64,000 nucleotides of DNA, from assembly GCA_021155855.1 (NCBI GenBank), contig JAJNAZ010000011.1, positions 1 to 64,000 on the forward strand, read 5' to 3'. Below the pieces are notes generated by a model. That model did not search any database. It worked only from the letters and a program-made list of their open reading frames with translations, and had not been told where the DNA came from. The number at the start of each line of letters is the position of its first letter. Position 1 is the stretch's first letter. Below, piece by piece: positions 24,796-34,149 of the stretch. Origin of the DNA: Solirubrobacterales bacterium. Lineage in GTDB: Bacteria; Actinomycetota; Thermoleophilia; Solirubrobacterales; 70-9. The position numbers and the translations under genes are program-made.

Positions 24796-24983
24796 GGGCG
24801 AAGTATCGGCGACCGCGGCGTCGGGGCGCGGGCGGGAAGGGACGCGGGCGGGCGGGATCCCAGGGTGCGCGGGCGCCGGCGCGCCGGGCGAGGTGGCGGG
24901 GACGCGCCGTGGCCGCGCGCGGCAGCGGAAACTTCGGCCATCCTCTCGTGTTGCGGGAGCGGGGGCCGCTGATCGCCCCGTTC

Positions 24984-26318
24984 ATGCTCTCGATCGCATC
25001 GAAATCGGCGCTCGCGCTCGCCGGCCTCGGGCTGGCGCTGATCGGCGTGCCCGCGGTCGCCGCGGCGCAGCCGGCATACGCGCCCGATGAGATCGTGGTC
25101 GGAATCGAGGGTGAGCCGGCGCGCGTGCAGGAGCTCGCCCCCGGGACGTCCGTGAACGGGGCGATCGCCGGGCTCGAGCGCGATCCGGCGGTCGAGTTCG
25201 CGCAGCCGAACTGGATCGCGCGCACTGCGCTGACGCCGCTCGACCGCGGCACCTCCGGCAAGCCGGGCGGCTGGACGGCGGACCAGTGGAGCTTCCTCGG
25301 GCGTCCCGGCGGGATCCGCATCGAGCGCGCATGGGACCGGCTGCTCGACGCCGGCGCTCCGGGCGGCGCCGGAACCACGGTCGCGATCGTCGACACGGGC
25401 CTCGCCTACGCGCCCGCGGTGGGTAGCTTTTTGCCGTCGCCGGACTTCGCCCCGGCTCAGTTCGTTCCCGGCATCGACCTGGTCGACGACGACGGCGAGC
25501 CGCTCGACGAGAACGGACACGGCACCCACGTCGCCGGCACGATCGCCGAGCAGGTGACGCTCGGCCAACCGGCGGGCTTCGACGACTACCTGACCGGGAT
25601 CGCCTACGGCGCCAGGCTGATGCCCGTGCGGGTGCTCGACCGCGCCGGGGCGGGCACCGCGGCCGACGTCGGCGAGGGGATCTTGTGGGCGGCCCGCAAC
25701 GGCGCCGACATCATCAACGTCGCGCTTCAGTTCGACGCCGCGGTGACCGGTTGCAAGCAAGTGCCGACCGTCTGCCGGGCGACGCGAAAGGCCCAGCGTC
25801 ACGGGGCGCTGGTGATCGCGGCCGCGGGCAATGCGCTGACCGGCAATGGCAAGCGACGGGCGATGTACCCGGGGGCGGCGCCGGGAGTGTTCGCGGTCGG
25901 CGCGACCACCGAGCACGGCTGCCTGGCCGCCTACTCGCATTTCCGCAAACGCACCGACCTGCTCGCTCCGGGCGGCGGCGAGCCACGCCCGGCCGCCTCG
26001 CACGCCGCCTGCGCCGGCGACCGCCGGCCCGTGCTCCAGCTCAGCTACGACTGCTTCCCCACCTGCAGCGAAACCTATGAGCGCTTCAGCATCCGACCCG
26101 ATCTCGGGACCTCGATGGCGGCCGCGCATGCGAGCGGGGTGGCGGCGCTGGTGCGCGCGAGCGGCGTCTCGGGGGCCGACCCGAGGCCGAAGCGCCTCGC
26201 CGAGCGCCTCACCTGCACGTCGCGACCTGGGCCGACGAAGAGGTTCTACGACGACGGGGTACTGGACGCGCTGCGCGCGACCGATCCCGGACGCAAGTGC
26301 GGCGGACCCAAGAGCTGA
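24984..26318 (+). CDS. Secreted subtilisin-like serine peptidase (S8)
   Basis: The ATG at 24984 gives a classic signal peptide (LALAGLGLALIGVPAVAAAQ, cleavage after AAA-Q); a GTG at 24909 would add 25 residues and bury it. A short I9-like propeptide follows (PDEIVVGIEGEPARVQELAP). Catalytic residues are visible: Asp in TVAIVDTGLAY (near residue 136), His in NGHGTHVAGTIAE (near 178), the oxyanion Asn in IAAAGNALTG, and Ser in LGTSMAAAHASGVAALV (near 377). The protein is 444 residues, a normal size for a secreted subtilase. Cys pairs (VCRATR, DCFPTCSET, LTCTS, KCGG) suggest disulfides outside the cell. It converges on a universal stress protein gene. Confidence 0.92.
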   Translation: MLSIASKSALALAGLGLALIGVPAVAAAQPAYAPDEIVVGIEGEPARVQELAPGTSVNGAIAGLERDPAVEFAQPNWIARTALTPLDRGTSGKPGGWTADQWSFLGRPGGIRIERAWDRLLDAGAPGGAGTTVAIVDTGLAYAPAVGSFLPSPDFAPAQFVPGIDLVDDDGEPLDENGHGTHVAGTIAEQVTLGQPAGFDDYLTGIAYGARLMPVRVLDRAGAGTAADVGEGILWAARNGADIINVALQFDAAVTGCKQVPTVCRATRKAQRHGALVIAAAGNALTGNGKRRAMYPGAAPGVFAVGATTEHGCLAAYSHFRKRTDLLAPGGGEPRPAASHAACAGDRRPVLQLSYDCFPTCSETYERFSIRPDLGTSMAAAHASGVAALVRASGVSGADPRPKRLAERLTCTSRPGPTKRFYDDGVLDALRATDPGRKCGGPKS

Positions 26319-26338
26319 GCGACCGGCGCGGTCGGCTC
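26317..26338. terminator. Hairpin between convergent genes
   Basis: GAGCGACCG and CGGTCGGCTC form a stem with one bulged C around a GCG loop, directly after the subtilase stop and before the convergent stop at 26346. No T tract follows. It could serve both strands. Confidence 0.4.
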
Positions 26339-26345
26339 TCCGGCC

Positions 26346-26789
26346 TCAGGTGGTGCGGACGATGTAGACGCCGCATTTGGCGTGGTGGCTGATGTTGTTC
26401 GGCACGCTCCCGAGCAGGAAGCGGCGGGCGCCGGTCATGCCCTTGTTGCCGACCACCACCAGGTCGGCGTCGAGGTCCTCGGCCACATCGAGGATCGCAT
26501 CGGCCGGGTCGCCCTCACGAGCATGGGTGTGGACCTCGACCCCGGCCTCCTGCGCCGGCCCCGCGGCGCCCTCGAGGATCACGTTGACGTCCTCGCGCGG
26601 CCCGACGGCGTGGGCGATGTCGCCGGGGATCTCGCCCGACTCCTCGCGCACGCGGCGGGGCGGGACGGGCTCATAGGCGCTGACGATGTCGAGCGGGGAG
26701 CCCGTCACCTTGGCGAGCTCGACCGCCTGGCGCACCGCCTCGGCGGCGGTCTCAGACCCGTCGGTCCCAACAACGATCCGTTTGAACAA
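26346..26789 (-). CDS. Universal stress protein (UspA family)
   Basis: The 147 aa protein starts at a TTG with AAGGAGGG about 9 bases upstream. It begins FKRIVVGTDGSETAAEAVRQ and ends in the ATP-binding motif DLVVVGNKGMTGARRFLLGS followed by VPNNISHHAKCGVYIV. The G-x2-G-x9-G-S/N pattern is present, so nucleotide binding is likely. These cytoplasmic proteins help cells survive stress by mechanisms that are only partly known. It is a single gene between convergent and divergent neighbours. Confidence 0.93.
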   Translation of the reverse strand: MFKRIVVGTDGSETAAEAVRQAVELAKVTGSPLDIVSAYEPVPPRRVREESGEIPGDIAHAVGPREDVNVILEGAAGPAQEAGVEVHTHAREGDPADAILDVAEDLDADLVVVGNKGMTGARRFLLGSVPNNISHHAKCGVYIVRTT

Positions 26790-26861
26790 GGGGCAGCCCT
26801 CCTTCGGTCCCGGACTTGCGCGCGCATACTATCCCGGAGGGGACCACCCCCCGCCGATTCG

Positions 26862-26948
26862 ATGCCGCGGAGCTGGGTCTACATGATGGCGCTGCTGGTC
26901 GCCTGCCTGATCGCCTCGATCGTGATCGCCGCCGTCAGGCTGCTCTGA
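26862..26948 (+). CDS. Possible 28 aa single-pass membrane peptide
   Basis: A short frame starting at ATG 26862 reads MPRSWVYMMALLVACLIASI and ends VIAAVRLL before a TGA. Almost the whole peptide is one hydrophobic helix with a basic end, which is unlike the Arg/Pro-rich noise frames around it. A CGGAGGGG lies about 20 bases upstream, too far to be ideal. It could be a small membrane protein or chance. Confidence 0.3.
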   Translation: MPRSWVYMMALLVACLIASIVIAAVRLL

Positions 26949-26972
26949 GGCTGGGCCTCCTCGGGGCGGGCA

Positions 26973-26978
26973 TAGACT
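26973..26978 (+). promoter_or_regulatory. Leaderless-type -10 box of the phosphotriesterase gene
   Basis: TAGACT stands 10 bases before the ATG at 26989, and no ribosome-binding site is present. This fits a leaderless or near-leaderless transcript. Confidence 0.4.
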
Positions 26979-26988
26979 GGGCGCCGCG

Positions 26989-27975
26989 ATGGCCACGATC
27001 CAGACCGTCACCGGGCCGATCGACGCCGGCGAGCTCGGCACGACGCTGATCCACGAGCACCTGCGAACCCGCGACGAGGCGGTGCATCTGCAATGGCCCG
27101 GACTGCCCACCTCCGGCGGCATTCCCGAGCGCGAGATCGAGCCCGGCGGCGACTATGACGCGGCGGTCGAGGCGGCGAGCGCGGCGGTCGAGCTGGGAGT
27201 GCGCTCGATCTGCGACCCGACCGCGATGTTCCTCGGCCGTGACGTCGAATTCATGCGCCGCGTCTCCGAGCACACCGGGCTCCAGGTCGTCCCCTGCACC
27301 GGCATCTACACCTACGACCACCTGCCGACTTTCTTCATCAGCCGCACCCCCGACCAGATCGCCGATTTGTTCGTGCGCGACCTCGAGCAATCGATTCAGG
27401 AGACTCCGATCAAGGCGGCGTTCATCAAGTGCGCCGCCGACGAGCCCGGAATCACCGAGAACGTGGACAAGGTCCATCGCGCCGCGGCGCGGGCCAGTCT
27501 GCGCACCGGCGCCCCGATCATGGCCCACTCCCGACCGGCGAGCGGCACCGGCCCGAAGCAGGTCGAGACCTTCCTCGAGGAGGGCGTCGATCCGCGCAAG
27601 GTGCAGATCGCCCACACCGGCGACAGCGCCGACCTCGACTACATCGAGCGCCTGCTCGAGACCGGCGTCTACGTCGGCCTCGATCGCTACGGGCTCGAGA
27701 TGTTCCTGCCCTACGAGGAGCGCCACCGGACGACGCTGGCCCTGCTCGAGCGCGGCTACGCCGAGCGGATGTTTCTTTCCGCGGACTCGTGCGCGACCAT
27801 CGACTGGTTCCCGTATGACGTCGTCGAGCAGATGCTCGCGGCCGGAATGGCGAAGGATTGGGACATCCGGATCGTGCACCAGCGGGTGATCCCGGATCTG
27901 CGCGAGGGCGGGATGACCGAAGCCCAGGAGCGGACGATGCTGGTCGAGAACCCCGTCCGCTGGCTCACGGGCTGA
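26989..27975 (+). CDS. Phosphotriesterase-family metal-dependent hydrolase
   Basis: The 328 aa protein belongs to the amidohydrolase superfamily, phosphotriesterase-related branch. Metal ligands are visible in order: His-x-His in TTLIHEHLRTRD, the bridging Lys in AAFIKCAADEPG, His in IMAHSRPASGTG, His in QIAHTGDSADLD, and Asp in MFLSADSCATID. The length matches the family (320-350). Members hydrolyse lactones or phosphotriesters with a binuclear metal centre in the cytoplasm; the natural substrate here cannot be told from sequence, and the lactonase activity of the PLL group is a reasonable guess. It converges on the kinase-cyclase gene with 13 bases between stops. Confidence 0.9.
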   Translation: MATIQTVTGPIDAGELGTTLIHEHLRTRDEAVHLQWPGLPTSGGIPEREIEPGGDYDAAVEAASAAVELGVRSICDPTAMFLGRDVEFMRRVSEHTGLQVVPCTGIYTYDHLPTFFISRTPDQIADLFVRDLEQSIQETPIKAAFIKCAADEPGITENVDKVHRAAARASLRTGAPIMAHSRPASGTGPKQVETFLEEGVDPRKVQIAHTGDSADLDYIERLLETGVYVGLDRYGLEMFLPYEERHRTTLALLERGYAERMFLSADSCATIDWFPYDVVEQMLAAGMAKDWDIRIVHQRVIPDLREGGMTEAQERTMLVENPVRWLTG

Positions 27976-27988
27976 GAGCAACTCCGCG

Positions 27989-30900
27989 CTACGCCGGGAC
28001 CGCCTGCTCCCAATCCGCGCTGTAGACGCGGTGGGTCCCCGCGAGGCCCTTGAGCTCGAGCTCGCGACCGCCGTCGAAGCCGAGCTCGGACCCGTCGGCG
28101 CCAGCCTCCGCTCGCTGCTTGAGCGCCTCGGACACGAGGATCTCGCCCCCGCGGGCCTGGGCAGCGATCCGCGCCGCGACGATCACGCTGCGGCCGAAGA
28201 AGTCGCCCTCCTCGCGAATCGCCTCGCCGGCGTGCATTCCCATCCGCACCCGCACCCGCTCGCCCTCGACCGGGTCGCCCTCGACGAGGCCGCGCTGGAT
28301 CGCCACCGCGCACTCGACCGCCCGGCGGGCGTCGGGGAAGACGAGCATGAACCCGTCGCCTTGGTTCTTGACCTCGAAGCCGCCGTGCGCGGGGACGATG
28401 CGGCGGAAGAGGGCGTTGTGGGCGCGCAGGACCTCGAGCCAGCGCTGGTCGCCGAGCCGCTCGGTGATCAGGGTCGAGTCCTCGATGTCGGAGAACAGGA
28501 TCGTCACCTGGCCGTCCGGGGCGGCGTGCGCGGCGATGTCCGGTCGCTCCGAGGAGATCGCCTCGATCATGAAGTCGATCGAGGTCGTGGTGTCGAGCGC
28601 GGTCAGGCCCTGCGCCTCGAGACGAGCCGCGAGCGCCTGCTCGGTGAGCCCGACCATGCCGAGCTCTTGCGCCGCTTCGAGGGCGGCGGCAAGCAGCCCC
28701 AGCGCCCGCTCCCGGTCGCCGGGACGATCGCGATCGAGCAGCAGCTCGGCGAGCTGGGATCGCGTCCGGGCGGCCATCGGCCGGTCCCCGATGCGCTCGC
28801 TGAGCTCGAGCGCCTGGGTGAAATGGCGCTCGGCCTCCCGTGCGCGGCCGGCGGCCGCCGCAACCAGGCCGAGCACGCGTGAGACCGGGCCCTGCGAGAC
28901 GGCAGCGCGGCCGGCGACGATCATCAGGCCGTCGTTGGGCAGCAGGAGCTGGTAGAGGCGCTCCGCCCTGGGAACGTCGCCGAGAAACGCGGCGGTTTCG
29001 GCAAGCAGCCCGAGCGAGATCGTCCACTGGGTGTCGCGGGGGAGGTCGGCGAAGCCGTTCGCGGCCAGCGGCTCGAACACCGCCCGCGCCTCGCCCGGGT
29101 GGCCAAGCTCGGCGTGGGTCGCGGCCAGCGAGCAGCGCCAGGCCGGGATCGCCGGATAGCGCTCGACCAGGTCGCCGAGCGCCGGCAGCGACTGCTCGAG
29201 CCTGCGCACGTCCTCGGAGCGCCGGCGCAGGCGGCGGAGCTGGGAATCCTGAATCGCATAGAACATCGCCGAGACCGGTTCCTGCGCCCGTTCACCCCCG
29301 GCGAGCGCCTCGGCCGCGAGCGCCTCGGCATCGTCGAAGCGCCCGTCGATCAGCGCCCTCATCCCGCGCAGCAACGGGATGTGCCAGAGGAACTGCGGCT
29401 GGCGCAGCTCGGCGGCCAGCCGCTCGTAGGCGGCGAGGTCGGCGTCGACGCCGCGGATGTCGCCGAGCACGAGCCGGTCGTTGAGGCGATAGACGTGGGC
29501 GCGGACCTCGAGCTCGAGGTCGCTGCGCCGCTTCGCCAGGTCGTGAAGCTCGCTGCTCTCGCGTAGGCGGCGGTGGGTCTCCTCCGGTCCGGTGCCTCCG
29601 GTGAACTGGCGGCGGACGAGCGCCAGCGCCAGCGATTCCGAGTCGTCGATACGCCGCGCCATCTCCACCGCCTCGATCCCGAGCTCGTCCGAGCGGCCCG
29701 CTGGATCGACCCAGTAGAGCGATTGGGCGAGGCCGCTGAGAAGCTGTGAGCGCAGCGGCGAGTCCCCTTCTCCGACCGCCTCGAGCGCCTCCTCGAGCAG
29801 CGAGATCAGCGCCTCGTCCACCACCCCGGCCTCGGAGAGGAGACAGATGTCGAGCGCCGCGCGCGCGAGCTCGCCGGCCCTCGCCAGGCGGCGGGCCAGC
29901 GACGCCGCCCGTTCGAGCGTCGCCCGCGCCTCGCGCACCCTCGCCGCCCGCCGCTGCGCGGTGCCGAGCTCGAGCAGGAGCTCGAGCCGGCGCCCGGGAT
30001 CGTCGGCCGCGGACAGGTCGAGCGCCTCGAGCGCCCTCGCGTAGAAACCGGCCGCGTCCTCATGGGCGAGGCGCTGAGCGGCTCGCGCCGCCGCCCTCGC
30101 CGCGTACTCCACCGCCCGCGCGGTGTCGACCGCGGAGCCGGCCTCGAGATAGTGGTGGGCGAGCTGTCCGATGTGGGCATCGATCTCGTCCGGGTGAAGC
30201 GACTCGATCGCCTCGCCGACCTCGCGATGGATGACGGCGCGCTTCGCCGCCGGCACCTCGGCGCGCAGCGTCTCGCCGACCAGAGCATGTGCGAACCAAT
30301 AGCGGCCCGGGCGCTCGCCCGACTCCGCGATCAGGCGCGCATCGACCGCCTCGCCGAGCGCTGCGAGCACCTCGTCCGCCTGGCGGCGGCTGATCCGCTC
30401 GAGCACCTCCAGGTCGAACTCGCGCCCGCAGACCGCGGCGAGGCGCAGGACGTCGTTGGCAGCCTCGGAGAGGCGGTCGAGGCGGCGGCCGACGACCTCC
30501 CGCACCCCCTGGGGAACCGCCACCTCGCGCCGGGCCTCGGCCTCGCCGAGGCGGCCCTCGGCCGCCATCAGCCTCACGACCTCGCCGATGAAGAAGGGAT
30601 TGCCCCCGGTCTGCTCTCGGATCGCCTCGGCGAGGTCCGGCGGCGGTCGCTTGACTCCCGCCGTCAGCTCGATGTAGCTGGCGATGCCGTCCGCGCCGAG
30701 GCCGCCGAGGCTGATCCGCCGCGCGCCCTCGACCGTGGTCAGATCAGCGAGCGTCTCGGCGAGTGGATGGTGGCGGCCGAGCTCGACGTCGCGGTAGGTG
30801 CCGACCACCAGCAGCCCGGTGTCGGTGAGCCTGCGGGCGAGGAAGCGCAGCAGGAGCAGCGACGGCTCGTCCGCCCAGTGCAGGTCGTCGAGGACGAGCA

Positions 30901-32341
30901 CCAGCGGCCGGGACTGCGAGGCACCGGCGAGGAAGCCGGCGACCGAGTCGAAGAGCCGAAAGCGCGCCTGTTCGGCGTCCATCGGCGGCGGCTCGCCTAC
31001 ATCGCCGAGGCGCTCGGCGAGCTCTGGGACGATCTGGGCGACGTCGGCGGCGCGACTGCCCAGTTGCCAGCGCAGCCCGACCGGGTCGGCATCGCGGACG
31101 TAGGAGCGGATCGCTTCCGACCAAGGCCAGTAGGCCGGCGCGCCCTCGGTCTCGTGACAGCGGCCCCAGTGGACATGCGCGCGGCGCACCCGTGCGTACG
31201 TCGCGAGCTGCTCCGCGGTCCGCGTCTTGCCGATTCCGGGGTCGCCGGTCAGCAGCAGCAGCCGGCCCTGGCCGCGGAGCGCGTCCTCGAGCGATGCGCG
31301 CATCTCGTCCAGCTCAGGTTCGCGGCCGACGAACACACCGCCCGCCAGCCCCTCGAGGGGGTTCTCGGCGGGCTCCTCCTCGGGCTCCGGCCGGTCGGCG
31401 GCCTCCGCGGCGGCCTCGAGCGCGCGACGGGCCTCGGCCGCGCTCGCGGGACGATCGTCGGGAGCCTTGGCCAGCAGGCCGAGGACCACGCGGTCGAGCG
31501 CCGGCCCGATCTCGGGCCGGTGGCGCGACGGCGCGACCGGCTCGGCGTTGAGATGCTGGCCGATGATCGCGACCGCGTCCTCACCGGGAAACGGGGGCTC
31601 GCCGGTGAGCAGCTCATAGAGCATCGCCCCGAGCGAGTAGAGGTCGGAGCGCCCGTCGGAGCCGCGGCCGAGCGCCTGCTCGGGTGGCAGGTAGGCGACC
31701 GTGCCCACCAGCATCCCCTCGACCGCCGCGCGCGAGCGCCGGTCGGTCGTCGCAAGGCCGAAGTCGCCGAGGCGGGCGGCGCCGTCGTCGCCGAGCCAAA
31801 TGTTGGCCGGCTTCAGGTCGCGATGGACGATGCCGCGGGCGTGGGCATGCTCAAGCGCGCGGCAGACGTCGATCGCGATCGCGATCGCCCGATCGATCTC
31901 GAGCCGCCGGCCGTCGGACTCATCGAGCGTCCCGGCGAGATCTCCGCCTCCGACGTACTCGCTGACGATGTACGGGATCCGACCCTCCTCACCGGAGTCG
32001 AGCACCCGGACGACGTGCGGATGCTCGCCGAGCTTGCCCATCGCCTGCGCCTCGCGGCGCGCTCGCGCGAGCAGGGTCTCCTCGAGCCCCTCGGTCTCGA
32101 ACACCGCGACCGCGACCTCGCGATCGTCGGCCTCGGTGTCGCGGGCCTTGTAAACGCGCTTGCGCCCGCCCAGGCCGAGGAAGCCCTCGACGCGGTAGCG
32201 CCCGGCGATCACCTCCGGGGCGTCCGCGGGCGGCCCGGCGGCGGCCGGCTGCGGCTCCGGGGCGGCCTCCAAGCGGGTGCCGCAGTAGTCGCAGAAGCGA
32301 GCATCGGGCCGATTTAGATTGCCGCATGACGGGCAGCGCAT
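27989..32341 (-). CDS. Zinc-ribbon, protein-kinase-like, AAA ATPase, TPR and adenylate-cyclase fusion (1450 aa)
   Basis: I chose the ATG at 32341 (MRCPSCGNLN) because it starts a zinc ribbon with Cys3, Cys6, Cys17 and Cys20 and has a TATCCT box 9 bases upstream. A Ser/Thr kinase-like domain (about 45-310) has IVHRDLKPANIWLGDDG and LGDFGLATT, but the Lys of the VAIK motif is replaced (EVAVAVFETEG, Ala79). An AAA/NTPase module follows from about 340, with Walker A LLTGDPGIGKT near 370 and Walker B LVLVLDDLHWADEPS. Residues about 780-1250 are helical repeats (TPR-like). The C-terminus, about 1270-1440, is a class III cyclase domain with VTILFSDIEDSTLITERLGD and KNQGDGFMLVFPDARRAVE, both metal-binding Asp present. 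This is a soluble one-component signalling protein. It is divergent from a cyclophilin gene. Confidence 0.9.
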   Translation of the reverse strand: MRCPSCGNLNRPDARFCDYCGTRLEAAPEPQPAAAGPPADAPEVIAGRYRVEGFLGLGGRKRVYKARDTEADDREVAVAVFETEGLEETLLARARREAQAMGKLGEHPHVVRVLDSGEEGRIPYIVSEYVGGGDLAGTLDESDGRRLEIDRAIAIAIDVCRALEHAHARGIVHRDLKPANIWLGDDGAARLGDFGLATTDRRSRAAVEGMLVGTVAYLPPEQALGRGSDGRSDLYSLGAMLYELLTGEPPFPGEDAVAIIGQHLNAEPVAPSRHRPEIGPALDRVVLGLLAKAPDDRPASAAEARRALEAAAEAADRPEPEEEPAENPLEGLAGGVFVGREPELDEMRASLEDALRGQGRLLLLTGDPGIGKTRTAEQLATYARVRRAHVHWGRCHETEGAPAYWPWSEAIRSYVRDADPVGLRWQLGSRAADVAQIVPELAERLGDVGEPPPMDAEQARFRLFDSVAGFLAGASQSRPLVLVLDDLHWADEPSLLLLRFLARRLTDTGLLVVGTYRDVELGRHHPLAETLADLTTVEGARRISLGGLGADGIASYIELTAGVKRPPPDLAEAIREQTGGNPFFIGEVVRLMAAEGRLGEAEARREVAVPQGVREVVGRRLDRLSEAANDVLRLAAVCGREFDLEVLERISRRQADEVLAALGEAVDARLIAESGERPGRYWFAHALVGETLRAEVPAAKRAVIHREVGEAIESLHPDEIDAHIGQLAHHYLEAGSAVDTARAVEYAARAAARAAQRLAHEDAAGFYARALEALDLSAADDPGRRLELLLELGTAQRRAARVREARATLERAASLARRLARAGELARAALDICLLSEAGVVDEALISLLEEALEAVGEGDSPLRSQLLSGLAQSLYWVDPAGRSDELGIEAVEMARRIDDSESLALALVRRQFTGGTGPEETHRRLRESSELHDLAKRRSDLELEVRAHVYRLNDRLVLGDIRGVDADLAAYERLAAELRQPQFLWHIPLLRGMRALIDGRFDDAEALAAEALAGGERAQEPVSAMFYAIQDSQLRRLRRRSEDVRRLEQSLPALGDLVERYPAIPAWRCSLAATHAELGHPGEARAVFEPLAANGFADLPRDTQWTISLGLLAETAAFLGDVPRAERLYQLLLPNDGLMIVAGRAAVSQGPVSRVLGLVAAAAGRAREAERHFTQALELSERIGDRPMAARTRSQLAELLLDRDRPGDRERALGLLAAALEAAQELGMVGLTEQALAARLEAQGLTALDTTTSIDFMIEAISSERPDIAAHAAPDGQVTILFSDIEDSTLITERLGDQRWLEVLRAHNALFRRIVPAHGGFEVKNQGDGFMLVFPDARRAVECAVAIQRGLVEGDPVEGERVRVRMGMHAGEAIREEGDFFGRSVIVAARIAAQARGGEILVSEALKQRAEAGADGSELGFDGGRELELKGLAGTHRVYSADWEQAVPA

Positions 32342-32350
32342 CCTCCATTG

Positions 32351-32356
32351 AGGATA
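32351..32356 (-). promoter_or_regulatory. -10 box of the kinase-cyclase gene
   Basis: TATCCT on the minus strand lies 9 bases before the ATG at 32341. It is paired with the divergent TAGGGT box of the cyclophilin gene within a 36-base gap. Confidence 0.4.
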
Positions 32357-32365
32357 GGTCCCCGC

Positions 32366-32371
32366 TAGGGT
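32366..32371 (+). promoter_or_regulatory. Leaderless-type -10 box of the cyclophilin gene
   Basis: TAGGGT lies 6 bases before the ATG at 32378, with no ribosome-binding site between them. The motif fits TAnnnT. Confidence 0.4.
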
Positions 32372-32377
32372 GAAGCC

Positions 32378-32836
32378 ATGTCTCAAGCGACGCTTCACAC
32401 CAATGCCGGACCGATCACCGTCGAGTTCTTCGACGACGACGCGCCGAAGACGGTCGAGAACTTCCGCAAGCTCGCCGGCGACGGCTTCTACGACGGGCTC
32501 ATCTTCCACCGGGTGATCAGCGACTTCATGATCCAGGGCGGCTGCCCGGAGGGCACCGGCACCGGCGGCCCGGGCTACACGTTCGAGGACGAGTTCAACG
32601 ACAACAAGGTCGTTCGCGGAGCGCTGGCGATGGCGAACTCCGGGCCGAACACGAACGGCTCACAGTTCTTCATCGTCACCACCGCGGAGGCCCCGTGGCT
32701 GGACGGCAAGCACACGGTCTTCGGGCAGGTCACCGAGGGCATGGACACCGTCGACGCGATCGAGGCCACACCGACGGGCGCCGGCGACCGCCCGACGGAG
32801 CCGCAGGTGATCGAGCGGGTCGAGCTCGGCGAGTAG
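32378..32836 (+). CDS. Peptidyl-prolyl cis-trans isomerase (cyclophilin type)
   Basis: The 152 aa protein shows the cyclophilin core: [40 protein letters not shown] (catalytic Arg and the F-M-I-Q-G-G strand), [17 protein letters not shown] and [18 protein letters not shown]. It has no signal peptide, so it acts in the cytoplasm, isomerising proline peptide bonds during folding. The length is typical of the short bacterial PpiB type. It converges on the YpfJ-type metallopeptidase gene, with 20 bases between the stops. No other folding gene is adjacent. Confidence 0.95.
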   Translation: MSQATLHTNAGPITVEFFDDDAPKTVENFRKLAGDGFYDGLIFHRVISDFMIQGGCPEGTGTGGPGYTFEDEFNDNKVVRGALAMANSGPNTNGSQFFIVTTAEAPWLDGKHTVFGQVTEGMDTVDAIEATPTGAGDRPTEPQVIERVELGE

Positions 32837-32856
32837 CGGCGGCTGCCCGCCCTGGG

Positions 32857-33786
<930 letters not shown>

Positions 33787-33834
33787 TTCATCGGGCAGCG
33801 CAGTCTATGTTCGCCAGACGGGTCTGCGCGAAAA

Positions 33835-33840
33835 TAGGCT
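33835..33840 (+). promoter_or_regulatory. Leaderless-type -10 box (TAGGCT) of the 97 aa gene
   Basis: TAGGCT lies exactly 7 bases before the ATG at 33848, without a ribosome-binding site. The same hexamer at the same distance occurs at 40001. Confidence 0.5.
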
Positions 33841-33847
33841 GGCAGCG

Positions 33848-34141
33848 ATGGGACTCCGCGACCGCCTGAGCCGGATCTGGAGCGTGGCCGGGGGCGAACG
33901 ACACGCCGACGGGCTCGACGAGCTCCACGTCGGCGACGCCGCCTACGACGACTGGGACATCGTCCGCGACTTCGCCGAGCTCGAGACGGGGCGCGCCTTT
34001 CGCCAGACGCTCACCGACCAGGGCATCGACGCGGTGCTCACCTCCGATTGGCCGCTCGACCAGTGGGGCCGGGGTGACATCTCGCTGCGGGTCCCGCCGG
34101 GCGACGGGACCCGGGTCGAGGACCTGCTCGACTCGGAGTAG
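33848..34141 (+). CDS. Hypothetical protein (97 aa)
   Basis: I do not recognise this protein. It starts MGLRDRLSRIWSVAGGERHA, has a central DWDIVRDFAELETGRAFRQT and ends GDGTRVEDLLDSE. It is acidic, soluble, and has no signal peptide or membrane helix. The ATG at 33848 is supported by the TAGGCT box 7 bases upstream; the frame stays open further upstream, but that part overlaps the divergent metallopeptidase gene. The distribution of charged residues and the regular codon-position GC look like a real gene. It converges on the carboxypeptidase gene with 8 bases between stops. Confidence 0.65.
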   Translation: MGLRDRLSRIWSVAGGERHADGLDELHVGDAAYDDWDIVRDFAELETGRAFRQTLTDQGIDAVLTSDWPLDQWGRGDISLRVPPGDGTRVEDLLDSE

Positions 34142-34149
34142 GGCAAGCC

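Noticed and set aside
30062-32317. 751-codon frame opposite the kinase-cyclase gene
   Set aside because: It is a mirror frame of a gene with clear kinase and cyclase motifs on the other strand.
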